Below are positions 25,628-38,900 of a stretch of DNA of 64,000 nt, piece after piece. The notes below the pieces were generated by a model. That model worked only from the letters and a program-made list of their open reading frames with translations. It was not told the DNA's origin and made no database searches. The position numbers and the translations under genes are program-made. Each line of letters begins with the position of its first letter. The first letter of the stretch is position 1. The stretch is from the NCBI RefSeq assembly GCF_026914265.1, contig NC_069135.1, positions 29,950,738 to 30,014,737 of the forward strand, written 5' to 3'. This stretch comes from Mya arenaria (Eukaryota > Mollusca > Bivalvia > Myida > Myidae).

Positions 25628-27245
25628 TATGATGATGATGATCTTGATAATCTTGATGATGGTTATGATGATGATCATGGGGTTAGCGAACACTAGCAGG
25701 GTCATGGGATTAGTATACAAATGTAAAACTGTTGTTTATAAAGGTCTGCCAGCGCCCTTTAATGGCTGCATCATAGCTTGAGCCAGTCACATCCCCATCA
25801 CCTAGCAAAAGGGGGAATTTTACTAGGTGATGGAATAGTTGTCATAAAAGTGATTTTGTACCCAAAATGCCCCAAAATCTCTAGAGTGGTCCTATAAAAA
25901 TGTAAAATTTATGAATTAAATACAAAATATTTAACATTTTCTCCCCATTTACACCATAGATTCTGAAATAAGATACCATCTGAGATTGTTCAATTATTTC
26001 CTGGTTAATCGAGTGCCATACTTCTGTTTTAACCTTATTGGCTTCCTCAATTGTTAGATCCTGTATGTGCATTTTAAAGTCTGATCTGTTTACTAATACA
26101 TGACATCAGTGGTTTCTTGTCACCATTAATTATTCTAGGGGCCGTAGGGCTGTATTCACATATTAATAGTGTTTGTTAGAGACTCTGAAAAGCAAAATCC
26201 TAATTTTGTTGTAAAATGTTATTACAAGCGTAAAGATGGTAAAAATTTCTATATCTGTCTCAAATAATCTTTTCTGCAATCAGGCACACATTTTTTGTCA
26301 AAATAAGCTACATTATAAATATCATGAAAAATATAAAAATTCAGTTTTCTGAGTCTGAGTCTAAATATAAGACTCAATAGGTTTGTGAATTCGGACCAAT
26401 ATAGACCAGGATTTTTTCTTATACAAGGGAGGTAATTGATAAACTGTAAGTTTGAATTACAAGTTGCATTTATCTCCCCTGTACCTCTTTCAGTGGTTAT
26501 AGGTGTCTTTTTTTAAAACATATTTCATACAATGATGAAGAATAGTATGTAGAGACAGTAACAATTCATTGAAAGCAAAACAAAAGCTGTGGATGGAGGA
26601 ATAATGTCAATATCTGGTTTACCGGTATTAAAAGGGCTTGTTAACAATTTAAATCAAGATGTACATCAAATAATAAACTTGTGTTAAATGTGAACAAAAG
26701 CTTGTTAAGTATAAATAAGAGCTTTCATGTTCACCATTGTTTAAAAAGGTAACATGAAATTCTTATTTTTGCCAAAATGCTTAGAAATGCTTTTGAAAGT
26801 TGGATAAGTTCAAGATTGGATATAGCTCAGGATTGTTCAAATGGGAAATGGACTGCTGCTGTTGGGTGTTTGGTCATTTAAGAATTAAGTAAAATAACTA
26901 AATTTCAAAAGCTTACAAAAAATGGTTGACAACATATCTGTGAGTGAGTCTGGTTAAACATGGGCTATCATTTCATGTCACCATATTTGTAAAAGTCTAC
27001 ATGTCCAAACTAGTTTTTTTTTATGTCACGTTGATATGACCCTGAATATAATAAGACTTCTAAACCATTACTGAATCGTTGAACAACCTCGCTATCACAT
27101 TTCAAAGCAGTTGTCACCTCATTTCCAGATGATTAATACAGCTGTCATTTCCACTGAGAATGGTCTTGTTACATACACTTATTTGTGCAGATATTTAGCT
27201 TGGCTTTGTCATGGAGAGAGAACATTATGGATGTATTGTCACAAC
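25628..27245. other. Intronic sequence, nothing firm
   Basis: The residual GAT repeat lies at 25628-25680. The rest is AT-rich with no supported gene. Confidence 0.45.
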
Positions 27246-29276
27246 AGCAAGTCCCCCATCCTCCGCAGTCCTATCAAATAGGTTATGAAGATGCTGGGGT
27301 GACGAGGATGCAAGTCCCCCATCCCCTGCAGTCCTATCAAATAGGTTATGAAGATGCTGGGGTATCGAGGATGCAAGTCCCCCTTCCTCCTCACCTGTCA
27401 AATAGGTTATGAAGATGCTGGGGTGTCGAGGATGCAAGTCCCCCTTCCTCCTCACCTGTCAAATAGGTTATGAAGATGCTGGGGTGTTGAGGATGCAAGT
27501 CCCCCTTCCTCCTCACCTGTCAAATAGGTTATGAAGACGCTGGGGAGCCGAGCATGCAAGTCCCCCTTCCTCCTCACCTGTCAAATAGGTTATGAAGACG
27601 CTGGGGTGTCGAGGATGCAAGTCCCCCTTCCTCCTCACCTGTCAAATAGGTTATGAAGATGCTGGGGTATCGAGGATGCAAGTCCCCCTTCCTCCTCACC
27701 TGTCAAATAGGTTATGAAGATGCTGGGGTGACGAGGATGCAAGTTCCCCATCCTCCGCAGTCCTATCAAATAGGTTATGAAGATGCTGGGGTGTCGAGGA
27801 TGCAAGTCCCCCTTCCTCCTCACCTGTCAAATAGGTTATGAAGATGCTGGGGTGTCGAGGATGCAAGTCCCCCTTCCTCCTCACCTGTCAAATAGGTTAT
27901 GAAGATGCTGGGGAGCCGAGGATGCAAGTCCCCCTTCCTCCTCACCTGTCAAATAGGTTATGAAGACGCTGGGGTGCCGAGGATGCAAGTCCCCCTTCCT
28001 CCTCACCTGTCAAATAGGTTATGAAGACGCTGGGGTGTCGAGGATGCAAGTCCCCCTTCCTCCTCACCTGTCAAATAGGTTATGAAGACGCTGGGGTGCC
28101 GAGGATGCAAGTCCCCCTTCCTCCTCACCTGTCAAATAGGTTATGAAGACGCTGGGGTGCCGAGGATGCAAGTCCCCCTTCCTCCTCACCTGTCAAATAG
28201 GTTATGAAGACGCTGGGGTGACGAGGATGCAAGTCCCCCTTCCTCCTCACCTGTCAAATAGGTTATGAAGACGCTGGGGTGACGAGGATGCAAGTCCCCC
28301 ATCCCCTGCAGTCCTATCAAATAGGTTATGAAGATGCTGGGGAGCCAAGGATGCAAGTCCCCCTTCCTCCTCATCTGTCAAATAGGTTATGAAGATGCTG
28401 GGGAGCCAAGGATGCAAGTCCCCCTTCCTCCTCACCTGTCAAATAGGTTATGAAGATGCTGGGGTGTCGAGGATGCAAGTCCCCCTTCCTCCTCACCTGT
28501 CAAATAGGTTATGAAGATGCTGGGGAGCCAAGGATGCAAGTCCCCCTTCCTCCTCACCTGTCAAATAGGTTATGAAGATGCTGGGGAGCCAAGGATGCAA
28601 GTCCCCCTTCCTCCTCACCTGTCAAATAGGTTATGAAGACGCTGGGGTGTCGAGGATGCAAGTCCCCCTTCCTCCTCACCTGTCAAATAGGTTATGAAGA
28701 CGCTGGGGTGTCGAGGATGCAAGTCCCCCTTCCTCCTCACCTGTCAAATAGGTTATGAAGACGCTGGGGTGTCGAGGATGCAAGTCCCCCTTCCTCCTCA
28801 CCTGTCAAATAGGTTATGAAGACGCTGGGGTGTCGAGGATGCAAGTCCCCCTTCCTCCTCACCTGTCAAATAGGTTATGAAGACGCTGGGGAGCCGAGGA
28901 TGCAAGTCCCCCTTCCTCCTCACCTGTCAAATAGGTTATGAAGACGCTGGGGAGCCGAGGATGCAAGTCCCCCTTCCTCCTCACCTGTCAAATAGGTTAT
29001 GAAGACGCTGGGGTGTCGAGGATGCAAGTCCCCCTTCCTCCTCACCTGTCAAATAGGTTATGAAGACGCTGGGGTGTCGAGGATGCAAGTCCCCCTTCCT
29101 CCTCACCTGTCAAATAGGTTATGAAGACGCTGGGGAGCCGAGGATGCAAGTCCCCCTTCCTCCTCACCTGTCAAATAGGTTATGAAGACGCTGGGGAGCC
29201 GAGGATGCAAGTCCCCCTTCCTCCTCACCTGTCAAATAGGTTATGAAGACGCTGGGGAGCCGAGGATGCAAGTCCC
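27246..29276. repeat. Minisatellite, 61-bp unit, about 33 copies
   Basis: Each unit runs CAAGTCCCCCTTCCTCCTCA, CCTGTCAAATAGGTTATGAA, GACGCTGGGGTGTCGAGGAT, G. There are two interchangeable left halves (CTTCCTCCTCACCTGT and CATCCTCCGCAGTCCTAT). The right junction has several versions (GTGTCGAG, GAGCCGAG, GTGACGAG, GTGCCGAG, GTATCGAG, GAGCCAAG). Because 61 is not a multiple of three, the frame shifts every unit and only short open frames arise. The array is GC-richer than its surroundings and highly homogeneous. Confidence 0.96.
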
Positions 29277-32150
29277 CTTATTCTGGTCTAGATATTTTTT
29301 GAGTTATGTTCCTTGACCAACAAAATCCATGGATAAGCATTGTTCTGTTTGTAATATTCTTGTTATTTGTGTTCTTATTTGTATTATCGATCTGTTTTGC
29401 GAACCAATGTTAATATAAGTAAAAATGATTAATTTAAAATTAATTTTTGTTTTGTTAAATCATGAGAAATAGGGCCGATTGTTCAGAACTTTGTTAAAGT
29501 TAACAACATTGTTAACAGCACTGTTGTTTTTTAAAAAAGTTGAAATATTGGATGTGCTCATATTTTTTATCAAAACAAATACAGCTGAAACAGTTTTCTC
29601 AAATTTTCTTAGAAAAACTGTTGAATGGAACTTCTAGAACAGTAAAGATTTGGATGTTAACAACGATGAAATTAACAAAGAAAAAGTACGTCTCCCAGTT
29701 TTTCCCATTGTGGTAATGAAATGATGTCTATTTTTGTACAAACACCAGTTGGGATGAAAGAATTCCAAAAGCAGCAAAGTTTACTTCACTTGTTTTTTTT
29801 AGTTGAATTTAAATTTGTCATTGGCACCATTCGCCTCTTTGCAAGTTATATTTAACTTGGATAAAAGGTATTGCTTTTACAAGATGAGGTTTTTCCCTAT
29901 AGAGCTTAAAATGATGGAAACCTTTCAGTTAAAACTGCAATCTTAATTTATGAAGTATTTCCCATTTGTTCTAAGCATATTTAGATTTATTCAATTTGTC
30001 TGACAGTCTCATCCTTTTCATTACATTTTCTGTTATTCATTCTTCCCCCATTTTGGAAATCATTTTCAATTTTCTTGGGAATGACTTACCAATAAAACTG
30101 TCTCTCCAGTGACAGATAAAACATCTCCTTGGTGCTGTGAGTAGACATCTCTGTAGAGAGTAGACTGTAGAAATACTATTACATAAAGTAAATAAATCGG
30201 CAAGAAATACTTTGTCCAGAGACATTGTTTTGCTTAGCATATTAACTAAAAAGATTATCTCTTTAAAAATTGAGAGCTTTTATTTATTGCTTTGCATTTC
30301 AAAGATCTCACACTATATAGCATTGCGATTTTACATGACTAGGAATCATTGGAGCCATTACCTTTTTGCTATGCATGATAATGCTCCAATGCGTCTTCTG
30401 TTCTGGTGTCATTTTGGTAAACTGTGAATATGTCTTGATTTTCCTTTCAGAAGGTTTAAACAAGGAAAAATTAAAAATCAGAGAAAAGTAGTAACAGGAG
30501 TGAATATGGGAAAAAATAGAAAAACTTGCGTAACTTGCTATATCTATGTTGTCATAATTTCAATTTACAACTTTCATGAAAATTGTCACTGTTCTGCAGA
30601 ATTTGGCCATTTCTTGGTTTATTTGTAGTCCTTCACTGACAAAAGCCTCCTTTTTACGAATGGTAGAACTAAATATTATTTGACTTATAGACTTGATGTT
30701 CTATGGCTCAATTTTGTGAAAGTTGTGGTGCCATTTAATCATAGTGGTGTTCATAAATTGTAATAAACGTGATATGAACATACTGAAGGTATTTATTTAA
30801 ACAAAAATTAACTAAAATCATATAATTTTTGATCTTTTTAAAGTATAACGAACTTGAATCCACACTGTTTGGCTGACTTATATAAAGCCCTGAGTAATTT
30901 TGTGCATGATAAATTCAAACAATTTCGCAATAAGTTTAGTAAAATTATATAATGAAATAGAAAGCAGAGTTAAAATAGTTATATACAACTATATTCTTAT
31001 CGGTATGACATTTCTTTTCATAGCAATTGTGAAATGTAACCATTTTGCTTATTAAGTCACTTTTGAGAAAGGGACGTAACTGATACTGGAAAAACTTGTG
31101 GACCAATCCTTTAGCATGCTCTTTTATTACACATGAACTTAAACAATGTTAAATTTCACTTATCCTATTTTTCTGTTGTCTTCTTTCTCCAAATTGATTA
31201 AAATAATGTATTGTAAATCATTCTGTATTTCCAGATGTTATAGTTAAAAAAACAAAAAACGTATTGTTTACATTTGAACAAAAAGTACGAAAACGGTCTG
31301 TATAATTTAGTATAATTACGTTGTCAGCATCAAGCTCTTTTGTGCAAATTTTAGCCATTCAGATTTTTTTTTGGTCAGAACATTTACATTCAACACAATA
31401 CTTAGTTTATCCTATGCGTAACTATAGACCTCGATTTTGAATTTTACTCATAATAACCTATAAAAAGGAAAAACAAAAGACCATACGGATCACCATTTAC
31501 CGATTAATTTGCACAACAACAGAACACATATTGAAGCATTTTCTACATGACTAAAACAAAATGTTGTGGCTGCAGTGATTTGACTCCCCATCGTGTATTT
31601 TGATTTTTTTTTGGATATCTTTGGGGAGCTTCATTCAGTTCTGGTGACACTTGCCTTTCCTGTTTTTTCTTTGTGTATACGCAAAATGAGACGCTGCATT
31701 ATTTAGATGCAAAAGTACAAAGAAGTAAAACGAATAAAAGTTTTAAGGCATGCGTACATAATTACAGTGGATGACGTGTTGTATTAAATATCTATAGCCA
31801 GGAATTCGCATAACTGGGTTTTCCCATGTCGTTACAAATAAAAGGCGAATCTCGAGCAATTTAAATTCATGTAACAGACCAATGGCTCTATTGTTTCCGA
31901 AGTAACATGTTTACATTAAGACGGTATAATTTTGTTTGTACCGGAGGATTAGCTTAATTGGGAAAACCAGAATAACTATAATTCTGGCTTAAACTATTTC
32001 AAGGTTGTTTAAAACTGAGGTTGCTTTAAAGCCTTAAACAAATAAGTTCAAATTCCAAATTTGTTTCCCTTTATTGAATCGTTTGCATTCATTCAAATAT
32101 AGTTACCACCTCATCAGATGGTTTTTTGAGTGTGATTGCTTCAATTTATA
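29277..32150. other. Intronic AT-rich sequence
   Basis: A GGCCGATT-type element end is visible at 29472-29510. No exon, RNA gene or further array was recognised. The overlapping frames near 30.0-30.4 kb on both strands have no motif. Confidence 0.45.
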
Positions 32151-32684
32151 TCATAGGAGATGGAACCGGAATTTTGAAGAGGTGGATCAGTTTATATCAG
32201 TTCAGACAATAATGTATATATGCTAAGATCAATGGCACACAAAGATATTGTTTTACAAACTAGACCTCGTACTAATTATATGAAAGCATCGTTTACATAT
32301 TACAGCAGAATTGTTTGGAATAATATACCTTTGGAAATACGAGAATCAAAAAACTTTAATACGTATAAAATAAAGGTCAAACAGTACCTCATAGGAAACT
32401 TGTGATTATACAAATTGTGATGTTTTATTCATAATTATATTTAACTGAGAGTATCTGTCTAATATTGATTCAACATCATCATCATGTCATCATATGCATC
32501 ATTATCGTCAGCATCAACAGCATACTTATAATCATCATCATCATCGTCATCGTTGTTAGCATCGTCTTCATGTTTGTCTTATGATTATTTGCCATATTTT
32601 CATTCTGTTTCAGAGGGCCATATCGAAAATAAGATTCTGTAGTTTTGTACATGATCTTAATATGTCACCTTCTTAAAATAAAGA

Positions 32685-32724
<40 letters not shown>

Positions 32725-32725
32725 A
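32150..32725 (+). mobile_element. LINE (non-LTR retrotransposon) 3' end fragment
   Basis: An open frame at 32220-32405 ends with the typical tail of non-LTR reverse-transcriptase proteins: RTNYMKASFTYYSRIVWNNI followed by PLEIRESKNFNTYKIKVK, a pattern of the form R..Y...SF.Y....WN.IP..IR....F...K. About 290 bp of non-coding 3' sequence with CATCAT-type runs follows, ending in AATAAAGATATTATTATT (a TTA-repeat tail at 32688-32722). This is a 5'-truncated, dead copy; clade assignment (CR1/L2/Jockey-like) is open. Confidence 0.75.
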
Positions 32726-33890
32726 TTTACAAACCCAATAAATTCATTGTTGAGATATGAAATTATTACCACTTCCACAGCAATGTTTCCTGAAAGATCA
32801 GACAACTTAAGGCTTCTGTTGTAATGAATATTTAACACCCCCCATGTCCAAAGCCAGTTTTCCTGTTGTACCAGTCTTTCTGTTATAATGATTATTTAAC
32901 CCAGTCTATGTGTAAATCCCATGTTGATGTAATATTTCAAACCTACAGCTTGATCTGAGAAAATAAGAAAGGCAAACAAATACTGTGAACACTCAAATAA
33001 ACCTACTGAGAAGGTTAATATGGTTAGAGTAGAAAGTGGTGAAATTTGTCAGGATTTTATTGGAAAAACATGTAACCCTCAGTGGGAAAGGATGTGAATT
33101 GTTTAGAGCACTTGAGCAGGTGTTTGAATGGTAGGGCTTTAAAAAGCTTTGTGGTGGTTGATGATATTGTTTTGTCCATTGAGGAGTTTGAAGCAGTGAA
33201 GTTTAATAGTAAAACTGTCTGAAATGGCAAACTTAAAAGAGCTGTTGGTTTTTCTTATGCCTTACAACTCTGTGTTTTACTTTTACGATTGAGTGCACTG
33301 TGATTTAAATTTGTGAGGTTTATATCGGAAATACCTAGTGTTATTATGTTTTGTACATTGACATTATGATCCTTTGCTCACTGATAAAGATTTCCTTCAA
33401 CTATTCACAATGTCAGCTGGATTATTGTTTCGTATTGTTTTAAACTGACAATGAATAAACCTGTTTGTTTTGAATGAATACAATCAATGAAAGAGTAAAT
33501 AAACATGGTTTAGAATTTTTGAACTGAAATTTGAATTATAACTTGAAGATTGATGACAAATTTTAAATTGCATGATCATGTGGTTTGGTTTTATTTTTGG
33601 AAATTATTAACTGTGACTTTTCTGAATAACAAGATATATATCCGATTTAGAATGTTATCTTTCAAGAGCCATAATTATATTGCTCATGTTTTAATACAAA
33701 CATTCTATATAAAGCTGTATCTGGCAGGAAACAGGATTCAATATATATTAAAATTATGAAAACAATACCATTATGATGGCAAGTTATCAGACTTCATGTT
33801 CATAATCATACCGTTGCCTGAAGCCGGCAAATTTGGATTACTTATATATATAGAAGTGAAAATTTCTGAAAATAATAAAAGTGAAAAAAG
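32726..33890. other. Intronic AT-rich sequence upstream of the candidate alternative exon
   Basis: No repeat or gene was recognised. If the exon at 33891 is real, its promoter and 5' UTR lie in the last few hundred bases. Confidence 0.4.
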
Positions 33891-33975
33891 ATGGCAACTC
33901 CATTAGGGGAACGTTCACAGTTTGCGCGATCTTCTCTACGCAGATCCAAACGTCGTGTCCCAGGCCATGGACTAA
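33891..33975 (+). CDS. Candidate alternative first coding exon of the srGAP-like gene
   Basis: ATG at 33891 is preceded by an in-frame TGA (33882-33884). It opens 28 codons, beginning MATPLGERSQFARSSLRRSK and continuing RRVPGHGL, and ends CTAA|GTAAGTTT with a strong donor. Splice phase is 1, the same as the exon at 21709-21757, so both could join one downstream exon. CpG and GC content are clearly above the flanks, as expected of coding or promoter-proximal sequence. The product start is basic and Ser/Arg-rich with no known domain. It could equally be the first exon of another gene or a chance frame. Confidence 0.4.
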
Positions 33976-35315
33976 GTAAGTTTACATTCTTACAATTTAA
34001 GTATCATGCAAAATGGTAGTTTGAATTTTGTGGAACATTTTGTCATGTTGTCATATAATGTCATTTGCCTGCATCTTTAAATGATGCAGTTTTAAAATAC
34101 CCATAGGCTCCTTTGGTATATAAATATTGGTTCTTTTAAGTTTGACTTAATATGCCGCATGTAAAGTACAGATACATGGGAGACACCTTTCCTGGGTTTC
34201 AAGCAGTTCTATCTTTATACTGCTCAGTATTACATTGTACGTAATTCTGAGCGTATGCACCAGGCATGGGGCTACCGGTACGGTGTTTAGTAAATTAACA
34301 CAGCCAGGCTTGAACCCGTAACCACCTGCTCGCTAAGTGTACCTAAGTCTACCACTAGACCATCCTTAGATGGTTGGTATACAACTTAGAAAGGAGGCTG
34401 TCAAATTATGATGAAGTTTTAATTGTTTGGTAGTAGGATATGTACATGCATACCATTATGCTCACGAATATATTACAATATCCTGTGCAAAGATATATAA
34501 TCTGTGTTTATGCAAGGATAGGTAGTAATTAAGTCAATAGAGTGTACATTCAAAAATTGCCTCTATTCGCTATACAACTATTAAATATAATGCATGTTTC
34601 AACGAAGCAGATCAAAGGAGACATTTTCAGTTCACTTCACAATTGCAAAGCATGTATTTGAATAAGGTTTTTAACAAAATTTGATATTGTAAATGATTTG
34701 TTATGATCTATGTGTGCAATGTAAAACTGAATCACAAAGATTGAAATACTGTCATTGACAGGCGAATTGTGACACCTATGTAATTTGGTTTGATAAATTC
34801 TGTAATTCAGTAGGTAGTGAGATATGTTTAATCATTAAGAATTTTTAGACTCGCATATGTTTAAAGGTTAGCCTACTGCCACTCATCAAAACAAACTCCC
34901 TGCATCAGATTTTGAGTGGATAATGTGATAGCCAATGAGGTCAATTAAGTGACCTGAAGTAAAACCTAAATGATATAGACGGGCTTGTTCGCTATGCGCA
35001 CTCTGCCCATTTTTAATCAATAAGATGTCATGTCATAATACCATTACAAGGGTTACGGTCCTTGGTCAGTTAGCCAACATAAGTTTGGCTTATATTACAA
35101 ACTCCATACAGGGATTACTCCCCCTTTTAGCATTATACATAGTTACTATACTATAAACTAAAGTAACACAATGCTGATGGTGCTTCGAAATTCCCAAGAA
35201 AATGTTGTTGACCAAGCTGTGACCCTTGTTTTCACTCTCCTTTTGTGAATCAGCAGAAAAAAACATGTGTAAAGGCAAACATGTACTAATACACTGATTC
35301 CAGGAATTAGATACA
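33976..35315. other. Intronic AT-rich sequence with one SINE remnant
   Basis: Apart from the tRNA-SINE remnant at 34262-34378, nothing was recognised. Confidence 0.4.
34262..34378 (-). mobile_element. tRNA-derived SINE remnant
   Basis: On the minus strand the A-box-like GGTCTAGTGGTAGAC is followed by the B-box-like GGGTTCAAGCCTGG at tRNA spacing, then a short body. No target duplication was seen, and the 3' end is uncertain. Confidence 0.6.
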
Positions 35316-35420
35316 TGTATTTTGTGAGAAACTGTGATACCAGGGATGTATTTTGTGAGAAACTGTGATACCAGGGATGTATTTTGTGAGAAACTGTGAT
35401 ACCAGGGATGTATTTTTTTC
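35316..35420. repeat. Tandem repeat, 31-bp unit, about 3.4 copies
   Basis: TGTATTTTGTGAGAAACTGT begins at 35316, 35347, 35378 and, partially, 35409. The copies are almost identical, indicating a recent duplication. A minus-strand frame through it is repetitive and not considered coding. Confidence 0.93.
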
Positions 35421-35496
35421 ACAATGCAAGAAGAAGGATTGTCATTGTTGTTAATCATATACATTTCATGATTATGTATTATTTATAGAATAACAT

Positions 35497-35622
35497 ATTG
35501 TTGATCATGGCTTTTGGTTGATAATTGCTCCAGTGGGAAGAATAATTACCCATGGGCTTTACATAGCGATGGTAGTTATTTTTCACTTGGGCAATAATCA
35601 ACGAAAGGTCTTGGTCAACAAC
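35497..35622. mobile_element. Fold-back element, two arms of about 55 nt
   Basis: The left arm (35497-35552, ATTGTTGATCATGGCTTTTG..) pairs at roughly three-quarters identity with the right arm (35568-35622, ..AAAGGTCTTGGTCAACAAC). A loop of about 15 nt separates them. This is an old hairpin or MITE remnant. Confidence 0.5.
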
Positions 35623-35926
35623 TTCTTATCCTGTATAAAACATATGTTTTGTCATAGGAATGTAAAAAAGTAAACCTTTCAACATGTTTTGACATTTAGA
35701 CGTAATTTTTCCGTTGTTCTAATAATTGTGAACGTTGATTGATTGTAATGTTCATTCATAATGTGAGCGAGTCTATGGTCAATCAAGCCTAGGCACAGAT
35801 TCACTGTTATAATTTACATTTCTCAACAGAATAGTAAATACTTTTTTTCATCAAAACACTCTCATGTAACTGCAAAAAAATGTGACCTACACCCGATAAA
35901 GACTTCCAATAAACATGTTAAAACCA

Positions 35927-35928
<2 letters not shown>

Positions 35929-35993
<65 letters not shown>
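35929..35993. repeat. (AT)n microsatellite, about 32 dinucleotides
   Basis: An uninterrupted TA/AT run; likely length-polymorphic. Confidence 0.97.
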
Positions 35994-35994
<1 letters not shown>

Positions 35995-38900
35995 CACTCA
36001 TTACTGCAACATTGAGTGTGTCATTTATGGTAAAACTAGTTTCTTTTTACTTTCATCGATAGTTCTGTTTCAACTTTAAAAAGCTTGTGTAAATCTGTTG
36101 GCAGAATGACTTTAGTGGTGTGCTCGCCATAATTCATAATTGCCCTCGTGTGCCGTGATAATCTCACGTGTGTAAACAATAATCATTTTGGCATGAACAA
36201 ATTGTATAGAAAAATATTACTATATAATTATATAGTAACATATGTATTATACAACATGACTTTTATTATAAAATGAAATAGAATAGGATGTAATCTGATA
36301 ATGTTACATTATTCAAAGAATGCATGTTAAAGGGAGGTAATCTGAGAGAGTTAAGTTTTTCTTGGTGTTTTCTAGTAGTGATTTGATATAAAAAGAAACT
36401 CCCCAATATCTGTGTCTGGTAACATCTTCTACCAACACAAAATTCAGGACATCCTCTTTTGTGATGATTTAACAAGAGGAGTGGTTGCCCTTGCCCAGTT
36501 TGATTTTTCCTTGTCAATTTTATAAATATAAGATCATTTGAATGTGCATTTGGTGTGCTTTGCTCAAAAGCTTTGAAAAATAAGAAGTTACATAAAAATT
36601 ATTAGATTCTTTCTATGTTGCTCAGTATAGTCTCTCCCAGGCATCTACACAGAAGATGGATGATAAACTCTAGTTAATTTTTACTTAATGACTGATAATG
36701 AATGGTGTCCATCATGTAACTTTCTGGTTGACATGTCAAACAAGCTGGTCGGTGAATCATTGCATTTTTATAACCCATCAAAATTAACAAAATGTTAAGC
36801 ATTTAGTCTGGACAGTGAGGCTGGCTAAAAAACAGAAGAAAAAAGGGGGAGGTGTGATGCCCCTTGATGAATAAATTCTTGACAAATATAATAATAAGCT
36901 ATAAAGACATACGGAAAATTAACAGTCAATTTTGCAGATGTTATCGTAAAAATATTTATGGTCATTATAATGATATTAAATTTCTCATTATTTATTTGCT
37001 TGAGAAAGTATCATGAGGGCAAATAAGAAAGAAATCACTGACCATTTTGAAAGTAGCTTTATACCATAAATAAGAACCCCAAAAATACATGATGAGTAAC
37101 TGATGCATAAATCTTCCTTTTATTATTATACTGGACAGATGTTTGAGATTTGACCCCCATTTAAGTACAGCATTATGACCCCAAAAGGTCAGCTAAGGGT
37201 CAAAACAATTTAAGACCCATATAATACAGATTGGTGTTCAATTCTGCATAGAATATAAAGTCCCATCCCTTGCGATTGCATTATATATGGAACTTATCGA
37301 AAAATTTATTTATTATGTAGAATATTGAATGTATTTACTGTCTGAGCCTTTAGGCGACAAACATGTTAAGTACAAGGAGGAAAAAAACTAGACATACTAT
37401 AGAACTCAAATGAATTTTCAAATTAGATTAAAGTTTCTTCTGAAGTCATCTTTATGGTTCAGATACATTGATGTATGGTTTCTTAAGATCAAGAGAAACC
37501 TTTTTTTTCTGTTAATCTAATCTTGTAAAGCCAAAACCAACAATCAACATCTGAAAATGAAGAATTGACATAATACGTTCAGTCAAAATCAATTGAATTT
37601 AATTGTTTGAACAAACTGTTATTTTGTTAATGAATTTTGACTAAATGAGAGTTGTGTGAACAAAATAAAGTTCAACCTTGAAGCTTTTGGTGATTATATT
37701 GGAGAGGTTTAATTTGTCTGTTAATGACAATATTTCATATGTGAAGCGAGTTCCATAACTCCGGCTAATATATTTGTTGAGTTACCTCCCTTTGAGGGAC
37801 TCAATTTTTCAATTAAGGTTTTCTTCCGGGTGTAATAATGTGGAGTAACACAGCCTCTTGAGACTCAGACAATGAAAGATCCTTAAAATCCATTGTTATT
37901 TCCAACTTATCTCACAATAATATGAATAATTTGAGGCTCAAGTTATAGGTCATGAATTTTAAGAGGAAAATATTAATATCTCAATTCCTCGATGTATATG
38001 TAGATGAAAGAAACAGATCGGGAACACTAGATAAAATCACGTTTCCACTGTGTTGGCCCAATTTTTCCAGAAAAATATTAAATCCAACAAAAAGACTCTT
38101 TGTACTAGAAGTAGACTGGATTTGTTAACCCTCGTTTTATGCAAAATGTTTATACTTCATAAAAACAAAAGTGTTGTCATGTTAAGGGCTTTAAGTTTGC
38201 AATCAAGTTACCATCGACATTGTCTAGTGGCTGTTCAAGCCATTACTAATATGTACACTGTGAATGATATGAAACTTGGTACACAGTCATGTTCTCTATG
38301 CAAATAAGTACATGTAAAGCAAGTCCCATAACTCCGACTAGCTAACATGTTTGTTGCGTTATGTCCCGTGATAGAATAAGAAACATATATGCTTCTGCAG
38401 GTAAAACTCTTGTGAACGTTAAGGGTATTTCTTATTTTTAAGTTCTTTTGAGAACATCCTTTAAATGCCAATGCTACAACTAAGAAGAAAATGTGCCAGT
38501 CTACTTAAAATGTTTTCTTAAATTCAAGTTCTTTTGAGAGAAAATGCCAATGCTATAACTATGAAGGAAATGTGCCAGTCTAGGATTATCTTAGTTTTTT
38601 CAGGGCCTCATAAAATAAATAATCCTGCTGGTAAATGATTTTGCACATGTGAATCATGATGAACATCATTGGGTATTATGTGTTTTTTCGAAGATATGGC
38701 TCATTGCTTGAACGTTGACAGGTTGCTAACAGATGAATATTTGTGGTTTTATGTGCTTTCAAGGCGTTTTGAATGTTCATTCAGTGTGTTTTGTTAATTT
38801 TTTGCTGATCTCCAAGTTTTCCATCATCACAGGCAAAAAAGAAGTGTTGAAGAAACTCGTGTCTTTAAGTGCGTTTTGATAATAAAAATATCACAATATA

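Noticed and set aside
27185..28435. Short repetitive frames (QVPHPPQSYQIGYEDAGV and HPRHPSIFITYL types)
   Set aside because: They derive from the 61-bp minisatellite. The frame is lost every unit, so no continuous protein can exist.
27246..29276. CRISPR-like regular repeat array
   Set aside because: The units are contiguous without unique spacers, and the DNA is eukaryotic. This is a minisatellite.
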